Source: Frankiales bacterium
GTDB taxonomy: Bacteria > Actinomycetota > Actinomycetes > Mycobacteriales > SCTD01
Direction of reading: 5' to 3'
DNA length: 37,891 nt
NCBI GenBank assembly: GCA_025465465.1
Contig: JAODND010000032.1
Span: 1 to 37,891, forward strand
Shown: positions 1 to 8,454 of the stretch, in pieces
Layout of the letters: each line of letters starts with the position of its first letter
Position numbering within the stretch: position 1 is the first letter of the stretch
Notes under the pieces: model-generated
What the model saw: the letters and a program-made list of their open reading frames with translations, nothing else
What the model was told of the DNA's origin: nothing
Database searches by the model: none
Translations under genes and position numbers: made by a program

Positions 1-1
1 C

Positions 2-985
2 GGTCTGGAGGGGGTGGCGCACTTCGACCACGTGGTCGTCCTGACCGAGGAGAACGAGAGCGCGACGACCACCTTCGCGCCGGGCAGCCCCGCCACCTAT
101 CTCAACGGCCTGCGCGGCAAGGGCGTCCTCCTGCCCAACTACTACGGCACCGGGCACGTCAGCCTCGACAACTACATCGCGATGGTCTCCGGACAGCCGC
201 TCAACCCCCTGACCGCGAGTGACTGCGCGACCGTGAGCCTCTGGACGTGCGTCCAGCCACAGGCCGTGCTGTCCAGCGGTCGCAACCTGGGCGACCAGCT
301 CGAAGGCGCGGGCCTGTCGTGGAAGAGCTACCAGGACGGCACCAGCACGCCCTGCTTCCACGGGCCGTACGTCGCCGGTGACACCGCGCCCGACCCCTAC
401 CAGGGGAACAGCACGACCGGAGCGAAGAACTACGCCGACCGGCACAACCCCTTCCTCTACTTCCCGGACGTCATCGACAACCAGGCCCGGTGCGTCGCAC
501 ACCAGCGGCCCTACACCGACCTGGCCGCCGACCTGGCCGCCGGCACGCTGCCTGCCTTCTCCTTCATCACGCCGGACACCTGCAACGACGGTCACGACGA
601 TCCCTGTGCCGGACAGTCCGTCGGCGGACTCACCGCCGCCGACAACTGGCTCCGCACGCAGCTGCCGCCACTGCTCGACTACCTCGCTGCCAACAACGGC
701 CTGCTCGTCATCAACTTCGATGAGGGCAGCACCCCGACCGGCACGGCCGCGCTCACCACGCCGACGGACTACCTGTGCCCCACCTGCGCCTCGCTCGGCG
801 CCGGCGGCAGGACTGGAGCCATCCTCATCTCGCCGCGCCTGCCCCAGGGCAAGGTCGTGACCACGAGCTATGACCACCACAGCCTGCTGCGCAGTGTCGA
901 GGACAGCTTCGGGATCTCCGAATACCTCAACCTCGCCGCCGTCGCGACGCCGATGACCGACGCGTTCGTGGGGACGACGCCCTGA
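2..985 (+). CDS. Phosphoesterase family protein (acid phosphatase / phospholipase C-like), 5'-truncated
   Basis: The frame is already open at base 2, so the true start and probably a secretion signal lie before the window; GTG at 14 is only the first in-window start codon. The visible protein begins with a beta strand followed by E-E-N-E, matching the FDHVVVxxxEN opening of the PF04185 phosphoesterase family. Later family-like segments are GHVSLDNYIAMVSGQ, FSFITPDTCNDGHDDPC, NFDEG and SYDHHSLLRSVEDSFGI, whose Asp, His and Glu residues would bind metal in an alkaline-phosphatase-type fold. Members are secreted and hydrolyse phosphomonoesters or phospholipids; the substrate cannot be told here. 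There are several Cys (for example two in the LCPTCASL segment), which fits an exported disulfide-bonded protein. The family call is firm and the substrate unknown. Confidence 0.82.
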   Translation, partial: GLEGVAHFDHVVVLTEENESATTTFAPGSPATYLNGLRGKGVLLPNYYGTGHVSLDNYIAMVSGQPLNPLTASDCATVSLWTCVQPQAVLSSGRNLGDQLEGAGLSWKSYQDGTSTPCFHGPYVAGDTAPDPYQGNSTTGAKNYADRHNPFLYFPDVIDNQARCVAHQRPYTDLAADLAAGTLPAFSFITPDTCNDGHDDPCAGQSVGGLTAADNWLRTQLPPLLDYLAANNGLLVINFDEGSTPTGTAALTTPTDYLCPTCASLGAGGRTGAILISPRLPQGKVVTTSYDHHSLLRSVEDSFGISEYLNLAAVATPMTDAFVGTTP

Positions 986-1060
986 GCCTGGGTGTGAGCG
1001 TGGGTGTGAGTGTGATCACCGACCCAGGTTGAGCCTGAGTGCGGTGGGCACACCGCCGGC

Positions 1061-1501
1061 ATGGGTCGCGCTCAGAAGTCGATCGCCGCCGGCATCGCGC
1101 TGGTCCTGCTCGTCGCCGTCGGCTTCCTCGTGCTCGGCCCCGCCCGTGGCGCCCGCGAGGACATCAGCGCCCAGAAGCACTTGGTTGCTGCGCAGCTCGC
1201 GACCATCAGGCAGCAGTACGCCCTCCAGACCAAGCAGTACGAGCTCGCGCAACGCCAGCTGAAGGTGGCCGAGCAGACCCTGGACCGAACCATCGCTCTG
1301 GAGTCCCTCGCGCGGCAGACCCGAGACCTGGCCGGCCTGACCCTCGACGTCGCGCGCAGCACCGACGGCAAGGCCAGCGATCTCGTGCGGATGAGCCGCG
1401 AGCTGCTCGCGCTCGCTCAGACCCTCGCTCGGCTCGCCGCGCAGACCGAGCAGCATGCGGCTCATCTCGACCGCAAGACCGGCCCGACTCCCGGGACCTG
1501 A
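1061..1501 (+). CDS. Membrane-anchored coiled-coil protein, function unknown
   Basis: The product has 146 residues. Residues about 7-29 form one hydrophobic segment (AAGIALVLLVAVGFLVLG) after a short Lys/Arg start, so the N-terminus is an uncleaved anchor or a signal. The remainder is Gln/Leu/Ala/Arg-rich and almost certainly helical, with heptad-like runs (QLATIRQQYALQTKQYELAQRQL) pointing to a coiled coil, and then a short Pro/Gly tail. I recognise no family. It is 75 bp downstream of the phosphoesterase with no clear Shine-Dalgarno before ATG 1061, and its stop is 11 bp from the stop of a convergent minus-strand gene. A role as an envelope spacer or structural protein is only a guess. Confidence 0.6.
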   Translation: MGRAQKSIAAGIALVLLVAVGFLVLGPARGAREDISAQKHLVAAQLATIRQQYALQTKQYELAQRQLKVAEQTLDRTIALESLARQTRDLAGLTLDVARSTDGKASDLVRMSRELLALAQTLARLAAQTEQHAAHLDRKTGPTPGT

Positions 1502-1511
1502 CGAGCTGGCC

Positions 1512-1739
1512 TCAGCGCCGGAGCTTGCGCACGACCAGGAGCCCGAGCGTCGCGCCGAGGACCTTCTTGGTGTGCGGCCGCACCTTTGCGACGACGGGCG
1601 CAGCTTTCAGATAGCCGTTGAGCAGGGCCGTCTGCGCCTTCGGCGGCGCCGCCAGATAGGCCTTCATGCCGAGCTCGTTGGCCTTCGCCTTGAGGCCCGT
1701 CGCCTGGGATGCGACTGGGAATGTTGCCGTGTCCGCCAT
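1512..1739 (-). CDS. Small hypothetical protein, 75 aa, basic C-terminus
   Basis: The minus-strand ATG at 1739 is preceded by a purine-rich GAAGGGCAGCAG, a plausible ribosome site. The product is 75 residues: a Lys/Ala-rich amphipathic N-terminal half (TGLKAKANELGMKAYLAAPP), then a mixed helix, a Lys-rich stretch (AKVRPHTKKVLG) and a short hydrophobic segment LGLLVVRKLRR ending in basic residues. It may be a peripheral or single-pass membrane protein. The open frame continues far upstream antisense to the SNF2 gene, but only this end looks like a gene: composition and start context change at 1739. No family is recognised. Confidence 0.55.
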   Translation of the reverse strand: MADTATFPVASQATGLKAKANELGMKAYLAAPPKAQTALLNGYLKAAPVVAKVRPHTKKVLGATLGLLVVRKLRR

Positions 1740-1979
1740 CTGCTGCCCTTCGCCACCAGAGCAACGCGCTCGCGCACTCGTGGGCCGACCATAGTGGTGC
1801 GGGCGCAGGACATGGCTACGATGAGCGCCACTGCTGGCCGTCGTCGGGACAGGCGTCGAACGGCGGATGCCAACCCCAGGCCGGGTGTCGAACGGTCCGG
1901 ACGTGTCGAGCACGTCGGGGATGGGTGCAGGTCCGCGGAACCCCTCGGACCTGGGGCCGGCGATGTCGGAGGAGGGCAC

Positions 1980-4106
1980 GTGGCCACACGAGACCGGCGT
2001 CCCACCGGCAACACGCGCTCCAACCCGCGGCAGAGCCCCCGGGGTCCCCGTGAAGTGGGCATGATCCCGGTCCTCGCGAAGGCCGTCCGCGACGTCGAGC
2101 TCGCTGTCCAACGCGGCCGCGTGAACCCCTCGGTCCGCACGACGTTCCAGGTGGTCGCCCTGCTGGTCCGTGAGGAGCGGAGCCGCATCAAGGCGGCGGA
2201 GACCAGCGAGGCCCGGCGCACCGAGCAGCTCAAGCGCATTGACGGCATCGCCACCATCCTGGCGCGGACCGCTGCCCGGGACGGCACCCTGCTCTCCCTG
2301 CTGGCCGAGGACGCCCCGCTGCAGGACGGTGCCCGCGCCATGATGCGCGAGATGCAGCTCCGCGCCGGCATGGAGCCTGCCCCGGAGCCCGTCGCCCCCG
2401 TCGTACCCGTGTCGTCGACATCGGCCAGGACCGAGCGCCAGGTCGTGCCGCAGTCGGTCATCTCCCGACAGCTCGCCAACCCCTTCCTGGAGCCGGACTT
2501 CTCCGCCGCCCCCGCGCCGCGGGCCGCCCATGCCCGGATGCTGTCGACGTGGGAGCTGCTCGGTCCGCTGCTGAAGGCGTTCGAGAACGCGTCCAGCGGC
2601 GCCACGTCGTGCATGGCGCTCCCGGAGCCGAAGTCGCTCAACGCGCCGGGCGGCATGGAGCTGATGCCACACCAGGGAGAGGTGATCGCCGCCGCAGCCG
2701 AAGGGCACCGGACCTTCCTGCTCGCCGACGAGCCCGGGCTGGGCAAGACCGCCCAGGCGCTGCTCGCCGCTGAGGCCGCCCGCGCCTTCCCGCTGCTGTG
2801 CGTCGTGCCCAACGTCGTCAAGACCAACTGGGCGCGCGAGGCGGGACTCTGGACCCCGCACCACCCGGCGACCGTCATCCACGGCGACGGCGACACGATC
2901 GACGGCTTCTCCGACATCGTCATCGTCAACTACGAGGTGCTCGATCGGCACGTCGGATGGCTGGGCAACCTCGGGTTCCGCGGCATGGTCGTCGACGAGG
3001 CGCACTTCATCAAGAACAAGACCTCGCAGCGCTCCCGGCACGTCCTCGAGCTGTCGGAGCGGATCAGGCTGCGCACGGTGCGGCCGCTGCTGATGGCCCT
3101 CACCGGCACTCCCCTGATCAACGACATCGAGGACTTCCTCGCGATCTGGGAGTTCCTCGGCTGGGTCGGCGACAAGGAGCCTGGCCCTGAGCTGATGCAC
3201 CGGCTCGAGGAGATCGGCCTGACCCCGGTCGACTACGACTTCTACCCCGCGGCACGGCAGGCCGTCATCGACCTGGGCATCGTCCGGCGCCGCAAGGTCG
3301 ACGTCGCCGCCGACATCCCGGCCCGCCGGGTCGCCGACCTGCCGGTCGAGCTCGACGGCGCGCTCGGTCGCTCCATCATGGCCGCCGAGCGGGCGCTGGC
3401 CCGGCGCCTGGTGAAGCGCTACGAGAGCGCGCTCGCTGCCCGGGGTGAGCAGGTCACCGGCATTGATCACGCGCTCGTCCGGCAGGTGGCGACATGGGAG
3501 CGGCGCGACGCCGACGAGGCCGACACCGGCGAAAACGTCTTCAGCATGATGCGACGCATCGGCCAGGCAAAGGCCGTACTGGCGGCGGACTACACCGCCC
3601 AGCTGGCGCGCAGCGTCGGCAAGGTCGTCTTCTTCGCCAAGCACGTCGACGTCATGGATGCGGCCGAGAGGACCTTCGCGCAGGCGGGACTGCGCTACTC
3701 CTCTATCCGCGGTGACCAGACCCCGAAGGCTCGCCAGCTGGCCATTGACGGCTTCGTCAACGACCCCGATGTGCAGGTCGTCGTCTGCTCGCTCACGGCG
3801 GCCGGCGTCGGGCTCAACCTGCAGGTCGCGTCCAACGTCGTGCTCGCCGAGCTGTCCTGGACCGCCGCCGAGCAGACCCAGGCCATTGACCGGGTCCACC
3901 GCATCGGTCAGGACCAGCCCGTCACGGCCTGGCGCATCATCGCCGCGCAGACCATCGATGCGAGGATCGCCGAGCTGATCGACGACAAGGCAGGCCTCGC
4001 CGCGCGGGCACTCGACGGGTCCGACGAGGAGCTGTCGTCTTCGGTGGACATCCAGCTCGAGGCGCTGGTCACGCTGCTGACCGATGCGCTGGTCAACCGC
4101 GCGTAG
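1980..4106 (+). CDS. SNF2-family DEAD/DEAH-box ATPase (helicase-like)
   Basis: This is a superfamily 2 ATPase of Snf2 type that probably translocates on double-stranded DNA. With the GTG start at 1980 it has 708 residues. Motif I is DEPGLGKT (residues 250-257, Lys256), motif II is DEAH (339-342), motif III is the LTGTP segment, and the C-terminal lobe carries SLTAAGVGLNLQ (motif V) and DRVHRIGQ (about 637-644, motif VI). The first ~220 residues, with a Pro-rich linker, match no domain I know. GTG 1980 is chosen because GGAGG lies 8 bases ahead; ATG 2061 (681 aa) has a weaker site and is the main alternative. No methylase, nuclease or phospholipase-D gene adjoins it, so a defence role is not supported by context. 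It could serve repair or transcription recycling. Confidence 0.88.
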   Translation: MATRDRRPTGNTRSNPRQSPRGPREVGMIPVLAKAVRDVELAVQRGRVNPSVRTTFQVVALLVREERSRIKAAETSEARRTEQLKRIDGIATILARTAARDGTLLSLLAEDAPLQDGARAMMREMQLRAGMEPAPEPVAPVVPVSSTSARTERQVVPQSVISRQLANPFLEPDFSAAPAPRAAHARMLSTWELLGPLLKAFENASSGATSCMALPEPKSLNAPGGMELMPHQGEVIAAAAEGHRTFLLADEPGLGKTAQALLAAEAARAFPLLCVVPNVVKTNWAREAGLWTPHHPATVIHGDGDTIDGFSDIVIVNYEVLDRHVGWLGNLGFRGMVVDEAHFIKNKTSQRSRHVLELSERIRLRTVRPLLMALTGTPLINDIEDFLAIWEFLGWVGDKEPGPELMHRLEEIGLTPVDYDFYPAARQAVIDLGIVRRRKVDVAADIPARRVADLPVELDGALGRSIMAAERALARRLVKRYESALAARGEQVTGIDHALVRQVATWERRDADEADTGENVFSMMRRIGQAKAVLAADYTAQLARSVGKVVFFAKHVDVMDAAERTFAQAGLRYSSIRGDQTPKARQLAIDGFVNDPDVQVVVCSLTAAGVGLNLQVASNVVLAELSWTAAEQTQAIDRVHRIGQDQPVTAWRIIAAQTIDARIAELIDDKAGLAARALDGSDEELSSSVDIQLEALVTLLTDALVNRA

Positions 4107-4113
4107 CCCTATC

Positions 4114-4131
4114 GGCCTAGGTCTTTAGGCC
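4114..4131 (+). terminator. Short inverted repeat after the SNF2 gene, weak terminator candidate
   Basis: GGCCTA (4114-4119) and TAGGCC (4126-4131) are perfect inverted arms around a 6-base loop, starting 8 bases after the SNF2 stop. There is no T-run afterwards, so it would be a weak or Rho-assisted terminator at best. The rest of the 4132-4308 spacer shows no feature I can support. Confidence 0.3.
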
Positions 4132-4308
4132 CTGTTGCGCGCGAAGCGTTTCGCCGACGATACAGAGGTCGGTAGGGCTGCGACCCAGCACGACCGGTGC
4201 AAGGCACGACAAGGCAGACCCTGCGCGAGCGGGGTGGTGCCGGGCCGGCCAGATCTTCCCAGGCGCCGGGTCACGTCCGAGAACCATGACGTTCAGGATG
4301 ACCCGCAA

Positions 4309-5439
4309 ATGCCTTTCACAACGGACAGAGTCAGAGACCCCGATCTCCTCGCGCAGATCGTCGAGGTCTCCGGAGATGCCATCTTCAGCGAAAACCTGGA
4401 TGGCCAGATCACGACCTGGAACTCCGCCGCCGAGCGGCTCTATGGCTGCTCGCGCCGGGACATGATGGGTCGGGCTGCCGCCGACCTGCTCCCTGAGCAG
4501 ACGGCGCTGCAGCTGCGCCGGCTGCACGAGCGCGGTCTCGCAGGTGAGGCGGTCGAGCGCGTCGACACCTGGCACCAGCGCCCCGACGGACGGCACATCG
4601 CCGTGTCGGTCACGGTCTCGCCGCTCCGGGACAGCACGGGAACGCTCGTCGGGCTGGCGACCAGCGTGCAGGACGTCACCGACCGCGTGCGCCTGACAGC
4701 CGAGATCGAGGACGTCCACCGCACGCTGGAGAAGCAGTACGCCGCCCTCGGTCGGTCCAACCGCGACCTGGAGCAGTTCGCCTACGTCGCCTCCCACGAC
4801 CTGTCGGAGCCGCTCCGGGTCATGACGGGATTCGCGCAGCTGATCGAGAAGCGCTATGTCAAGACCCTCGACGAGACCGGTCGTCGGTACGTCTTCCACA
4901 TCGTCGACGGGGCGGCCCGGATGCGCACCCTGATCGATGACCTGCTGCAGTACTCCCAGTTCCTGCGCTCCGACCGGACAGCCGGCCGCGTGAACACGGC
5001 GGCAGTCGTGGCCCGGGTCGTCGCGGGGTTGGAGACCGCCAGCGTCGAGGTCGAGCCGTTGCCCGATGTGTGGTGCGACGAGGCGTCGCTCGCCGCGGCC
5101 ATGCAGAATCTGATCAGCAACGCGCTGAAGTTCACCAGCCCGGACGTGCCCGCCCGGGTCGTGGTGAGCGCGAAGGTCGACGGCCCTCAGGTCCAGATCA
5201 TGGTGGACGACAACGGCATCGGCATCGAGGAGGAGTACCGCGAGCGGGTGTTCGGGATGTTCTCCCGGTTGCACGTCCGCGAGGCATACGCCGGCACCGG
5301 CATCGGCCTGGCGATCGTGCAGCAGGTCGCCGAGCGCTCCGACGGCCGGGCCTGGGTCGAGCACTCGCCACTCGGCGGCAGCCGCTTCTGCATCACGCTG
5401 CCCCTCCCCCCGACCACCATCAGTCTGGACACGCCGTGA
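4309..5439 (+). CDS. PAS-domain sensor histidine kinase, cytoplasmic
   Basis: From ATG 4309 the product has 376 residues and no membrane segment. Residues 10-130 form a PAS domain with a PAC-like end (VGLATSVQDVTDR), followed by a short coiled-coil linker. The phospho-acceptor helix is QFAYVASHDLSEPLRVMTGF with His163, the H-box form found in phytochrome-like kinases that pair with Rcp1-type receivers. The ATPase lobe has an N box at NLISNALKF (Asn271), G1 at DDNGIGI (301-305) and G2 at GTGIGLAIVQQ. The frame is open further upstream, but the PAS domain starts right after ATG 4309 and AGGATG lies about 12 bases ahead. Its stop overlaps the receiver start (GTGA), so the two are probably translated together and His163 most likely feeds that receiver. 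The signal sensed is unknown. Confidence 0.9.
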   Translation: MPFTTDRVRDPDLLAQIVEVSGDAIFSENLDGQITTWNSAAERLYGCSRRDMMGRAAADLLPEQTALQLRRLHERGLAGEAVERVDTWHQRPDGRHIAVSVTVSPLRDSTGTLVGLATSVQDVTDRVRLTAEIEDVHRTLEKQYAALGRSNRDLEQFAYVASHDLSEPLRVMTGFAQLIEKRYVKTLDETGRRYVFHIVDGAARMRTLIDDLLQYSQFLRSDRTAGRVNTAAVVARVVAGLETASVEVEPLPDVWCDEASLAAAMQNLISNALKFTSPDVPARVVVSAKVDGPQVQIMVDDNGIGIEEEYRERVFGMFSRLHVREAYAGTGIGLAIVQQVAERSDGRAWVEHSPLGGSRFCITLPLPPTTISLDTP

Positions 5440-5861
5440 AGCACACCGTCGAGCTCATGAGGATCCTGCTCGTCGAGGACAGCCTCGCCGACGTCGAGCT
5501 GACTCTCGACGCACTCGCGGGCGCGAAGGTCGCCAACGAGGTGACCGTGGTGCGCGACGGTGCGGCGGCGATCGAGCACCTGACCGGTGCGGACTCCTCG
5601 CGGCCGGACCTGATGATCCTGGATCTCAACCTGCCCCGCATGAGCGGCCACGAGGTGCTGGCCCGGATGCGCGCCGACGCGTCGATGCGCCGCATCCCGG
5701 TGGCCGTCCTGACGACGTCCTCCGCCGAGGCCGACGTCGCCAAGACCTATGACCTCGGCGCCAACTGCTTCCTGACCAAGCCGGTGGACATCGACCAGTT
5801 CATCGAGGTGGTGCACTCGATCGACGACTTCTGGCTCGGGCTCGTGAGGTTGCCGCCATGA
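5436..5861 (+). CDS. Single-domain response regulator (CheY/Rcp1-like)
   Basis: The product is a 141-residue receiver with no output domain. The acidic pocket is LLVEDS (Glu15, Asp16), the phospho-acceptor is Asp63 in LMILDLNLPRMSG, the switch Thr lies in VLTTSS, and Lys115 is in LTKPVD. GTG 5436 overlaps the kinase stop by four bases and is preferred for coupling; ATG 5457 would give a more compact 134-residue domain and cannot be excluded. Its own stop overlaps ATG 5858 of the GGDEF-EAL gene. The Rcp1-like features (SLADVELTLDAL, VAKTYDLGANCFLTKP) match receivers usually partnered with PAS or phytochrome-type kinases. It would act as a phosphate shuttle between the kinase and another partner, plausibly the downstream receiver; that flow is inferred from order only. 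Confidence 0.92.
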   Translation: MKHTVELMRILLVEDSLADVELTLDALAGAKVANEVTVVRDGAAAIEHLTGADSSRPDLMILDLNLPRMSGHEVLARMRADASMRRIPVAVLTTSSAEADVAKTYDLGANCFLTKPVDIDQFIEVVHSIDDFWLGLVRLPP

Positions 5862-8284
5862 GAACCATCCTCCACGAGGACCGCCCGCGGCTGGACCATG
5901 ACAGCCCGATCCAGCTCATGATCATCGAGGACTCGGTGGCCGACGGCGAGCTCGTGCGCGCACTGCTCGAGACGGAGCTGCCGCGCGCCGAGGTCACCAT
6001 GGTCGCCGATCTCGAGACAGCGCTCACGCAGCTCGACACCGGCGACTTCGACGCGGTGCTCGCCGACCTGTCGCTGCCCGACGCCGATGGTCCCGCTGTC
6101 GTGCAGGCGGTCCGCGCCGCACATCCCGCGTTGGCGCTGCTCGTCCTGACCGGCAGGGTGGATGGAGACCTGGCGTTGTGGGCCCTGGCCGAGGGAGCGC
6201 AGGACTACCTCGTCAAGGGCGAGCACGATGGTCCGCGGCTCGCGACCGCCGTGCTGCACGCTCTCCAACGTCAGCGCGCGGAGCACGAGGCCCACCAGTA
6301 CCTCCAGCTGGCCCGCGGACTCCTGGATGCGGAGGAGGCACCGACCTGCGCCGTCGGTCCCGACAGCGTCATCGTCGCGGTGAACGAGGCTTGGCGGCTG
6401 TTCATGGCGGCGAACGGCGCGCAGCCCGAGCGGTGCGCGGAGGGCAGCAGCTACCTCGCGGCCTGCGATGCCGTGCCGGCGGACAGCGTCGACAGCGTCG
6501 CCGCGATCGAGCTCGCGGGGGGTCTCCGGAGCATCCTTGCCGGCAGCACAGTGCGCTACCAGCAGGAGTACGCCTGCCACAGCCCGAACGAGGAGCGCTG
6601 GTTCAGTGTCCGGGTCGCTCCCGCCGAGGTGGACGACGCGCCGGGCGCGGTGATCAGCCACGTCGACGTCACCGCCATGCACCGGGCCCAGGAGGAGCTC
6701 TCTCACCAGGCTCTCCACGACGGCCTCACCGGCCTCCCCAACCGCATCCTGCTCACGGACCGGCTCGAACAGGCGCTCGCGGGCTCACAACGACGGGGAT
6801 GCCTGACCGGCGTGGCCTTCATCGATCTCGACCACTTCAAGCGGGTGAACGACAGCTTCGGGCACCCCGTCGGCGACGACCTTCTGACGCAGGTCGCCCA
6901 CCGGCTCAGCCACCAGATGCGCCCCGGCGACACCCTGTCGCGCTTTTCCGGGGACGAGTTCGTGGCCGTCTGGCGCGACCTCACCGATGCCGAGCACGCG
7001 ACCCGGCTCGCCGAACGGCTGACGCACTGCCTCGAGGAGCCCTTCGACGTGGGTCACACGGCCGTGACCGTCTCGTGCAGCATCGGGGTCGTCGTGGGCC
7101 GGCCCCCGCAGAGCGTCGACGAGCTGCTGATGGCTGCCGATGCCGCCATGTACGACGCCAAGAGCCACGGGCGGGGCCGCATCCGGCTCGCGGACGACGA
7201 CACGCCCAAGCCGGCGGCGCACGTCATGAGCACAGAGGTGGAGCTGCGCGCCGCGCTGAACCAGGGCGAGCTGGTGCTGCACTACCAACCCGTCATCGAT
7301 CTGGCCACAGGGAGCGCCGTCGGGGTCGAGGCGCTGTGCCGGTGGCAGCACCCCGAGCGTGGGCTCGTCATGCCGGACGAGTTCATCCCGACGGCCGAGG
7401 CCAGTGGCCTGATCGTGCAGCTCGGTGCCTGGGCCCTGGATCAGGCCTGTCAGGATGCCGGACGACTCAAGGAGCAGGGCATCGAGCTGGACATCGCCGT
7501 CAACCTGGCGGTCCTGCAGCTCACCCAACCCGACATCCTCGCCCAGGTCACGGACGCGCTGGACCATCGCGGTCTCGACGCGCGGCGACTGGTCCTGGAG
7601 GTGACGGAGTCGGCGGTCATGGAAGACGAGGATGCCGCCGCGCTCGCACTCGAGGGCCTGACCCGGCTCGGTGTCCGGATCGCCATCGACGACTTCGGGA
7701 CGCACTACAACTCGATCCAGTACCTGCGCCGCTATCCCATCAGCGCGCTCAAGATCGACCGCAGCTTCGTGTCGGGCATCACCGGGGACCCCAAGGACGC
7801 CGCGATCTGCGCCTGCGTGGTCGGACTGGCGACCGCGGTCGGTGCGATCTGCATCGCCGAGGGCGTCGAGACGCCGGAGCAGCACGCCGTCCTCCTGAAG
7901 CTCGGCTGCCATCAGGCTCAGGGGTACCTGTGGTCCCGGGCCGTGCCCCTCGCCGACCTGCCTCGGGTGCTGGCCGAGTGCGCAGGGCACGTGCTTCCCC
8001 TGCGCACCTCGCAGCGCGCGACCAGGACCTGGTCGCTGGAGCCGCGCTACGACGCCACCATCACGTCCATGTGCGAGGCAGGCGCGTCGCTCCACACCAT
8101 CGCCGCAGCCCTCAACCGGGCGGGCTTCCAGACCCCCGTGGGTCATCGCTGGGGCGCGCACGGCGTCGCGAAGTACCTCCGCGACCAGGCCGCCGCCGCA
8201 GCGAAGCTCAAGGCAGGCACCGACCAGCTGGCGAGCATCACACCCCGCACGCCTGTTGAGGTCGACTGGTCCGTGAGAGACTGA
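5858..8284 (+). CDS. Receiver-PAS-GGDEF-EAL c-di-GMP signalling protein with C-terminal recombinase-like HTH
   Basis: The product has 808 residues. Residues 18-135 are a receiver (Asp70 in AVLADLSLPD, Lys120), and about 150-275 is a PAS-like domain. The GGDEF domain (about 285-445) has FIDLDHFKRVND, an inhibitory-site RPGD (355-358) and the signature SGDEF (364-368), a form often active. The EAL domain (about 460-700) has EAL (491-493), Asn549, Glu584, Asp611/Asp612, Lys632 and EGVET. The loop-6 stretch reads DDFGTHYNSI rather than the common DDFGTGYSSL, so activity may be modified. After residue ~720 comes a helix-turn-helix segment (LHTIAAALNRAGFQTP, then RWGAHGVAKYL) resembling the tail of serine recombinases. 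It should make and/or break c-di-GMP under control of the upstream kinase and receiver. Start ATG 5858 overlaps the previous stop (ATGA). Confidence 0.93.
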   Translation: MRTILHEDRPRLDHDSPIQLMIIEDSVADGELVRALLETELPRAEVTMVADLETALTQLDTGDFDAVLADLSLPDADGPAVVQAVRAAHPALALLVLTGRVDGDLALWALAEGAQDYLVKGEHDGPRLATAVLHALQRQRAEHEAHQYLQLARGLLDAEEAPTCAVGPDSVIVAVNEAWRLFMAANGAQPERCAEGSSYLAACDAVPADSVDSVAAIELAGGLRSILAGSTVRYQQEYACHSPNEERWFSVRVAPAEVDDAPGAVISHVDVTAMHRAQEELSHQALHDGLTGLPNRILLTDRLEQALAGSQRRGCLTGVAFIDLDHFKRVNDSFGHPVGDDLLTQVAHRLSHQMRPGDTLSRFSGDEFVAVWRDLTDAEHATRLAERLTHCLEEPFDVGHTAVTVSCSIGVVVGRPPQSVDELLMAADAAMYDAKSHGRGRIRLADDDTPKPAAHVMSTEVELRAALNQGELVLHYQPVIDLATGSAVGVEALCRWQHPERGLVMPDEFIPTAEASGLIVQLGAWALDQACQDAGRLKEQGIELDIAVNLAVLQLTQPDILAQVTDALDHRGLDARRLVLEVTESAVMEDEDAAALALEGLTRLGVRIAIDDFGTHYNSIQYLRRYPISALKIDRSFVSGITGDPKDAAICACVVGLATAVGAICIAEGVETPEQHAVLLKLGCHQAQGYLWSRAVPLADLPRVLAECAGHVLPLRTSQRATRTWSLEPRYDATITSMCEAGASLHTIAAALNRAGFQTPVGHRWGAHGVAKYLRDQAAAAAKLKAGTDQLASITPRTPVEVDWSVRD

Positions 8285-8454
8285 GGGCAGTCGGCCGTCA
8301 TGGCCGGTGGACCTCGGGTGCGACGTCACCACCTGGGTGACCGCCACTCGACCTCCTCCGGAACCGGAGCCCGCCTGTCACTCGCTGCCAGGGTCAGCCT
8401 CAGACATGGTCACCTGCACGGTGCCAGCTGAGCGTGCACGACCTGGAGCCCACG

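Noticed and set aside
988..1018. GTGTGAG-like repeats between the phosphoesterase and the next gene
   Set aside because: Short low-complexity run; too degenerate and brief to be a defined repeat.
1740..3899. Long minus-strand open frame antisense to the SNF2 gene
   Set aside because: High GC makes long antisense frames common; its sequence mirrors the SNF2 codons and carries no domain. Only its last 75 codons, 1512-1739, are kept as a gene.
6178..8259. 693-residue plus-strand frame inside the GGDEF-EAL gene
   Set aside because: It is Arg/Pro/Gly-rich with no domain and overlaps a gene whose domains are clear.
8285..8454. Gene or RNA in the 170-bp gap before the first GT4
   Set aside because: No start with a ribosome site, hairpin or family pattern was seen; likely promoter region only.
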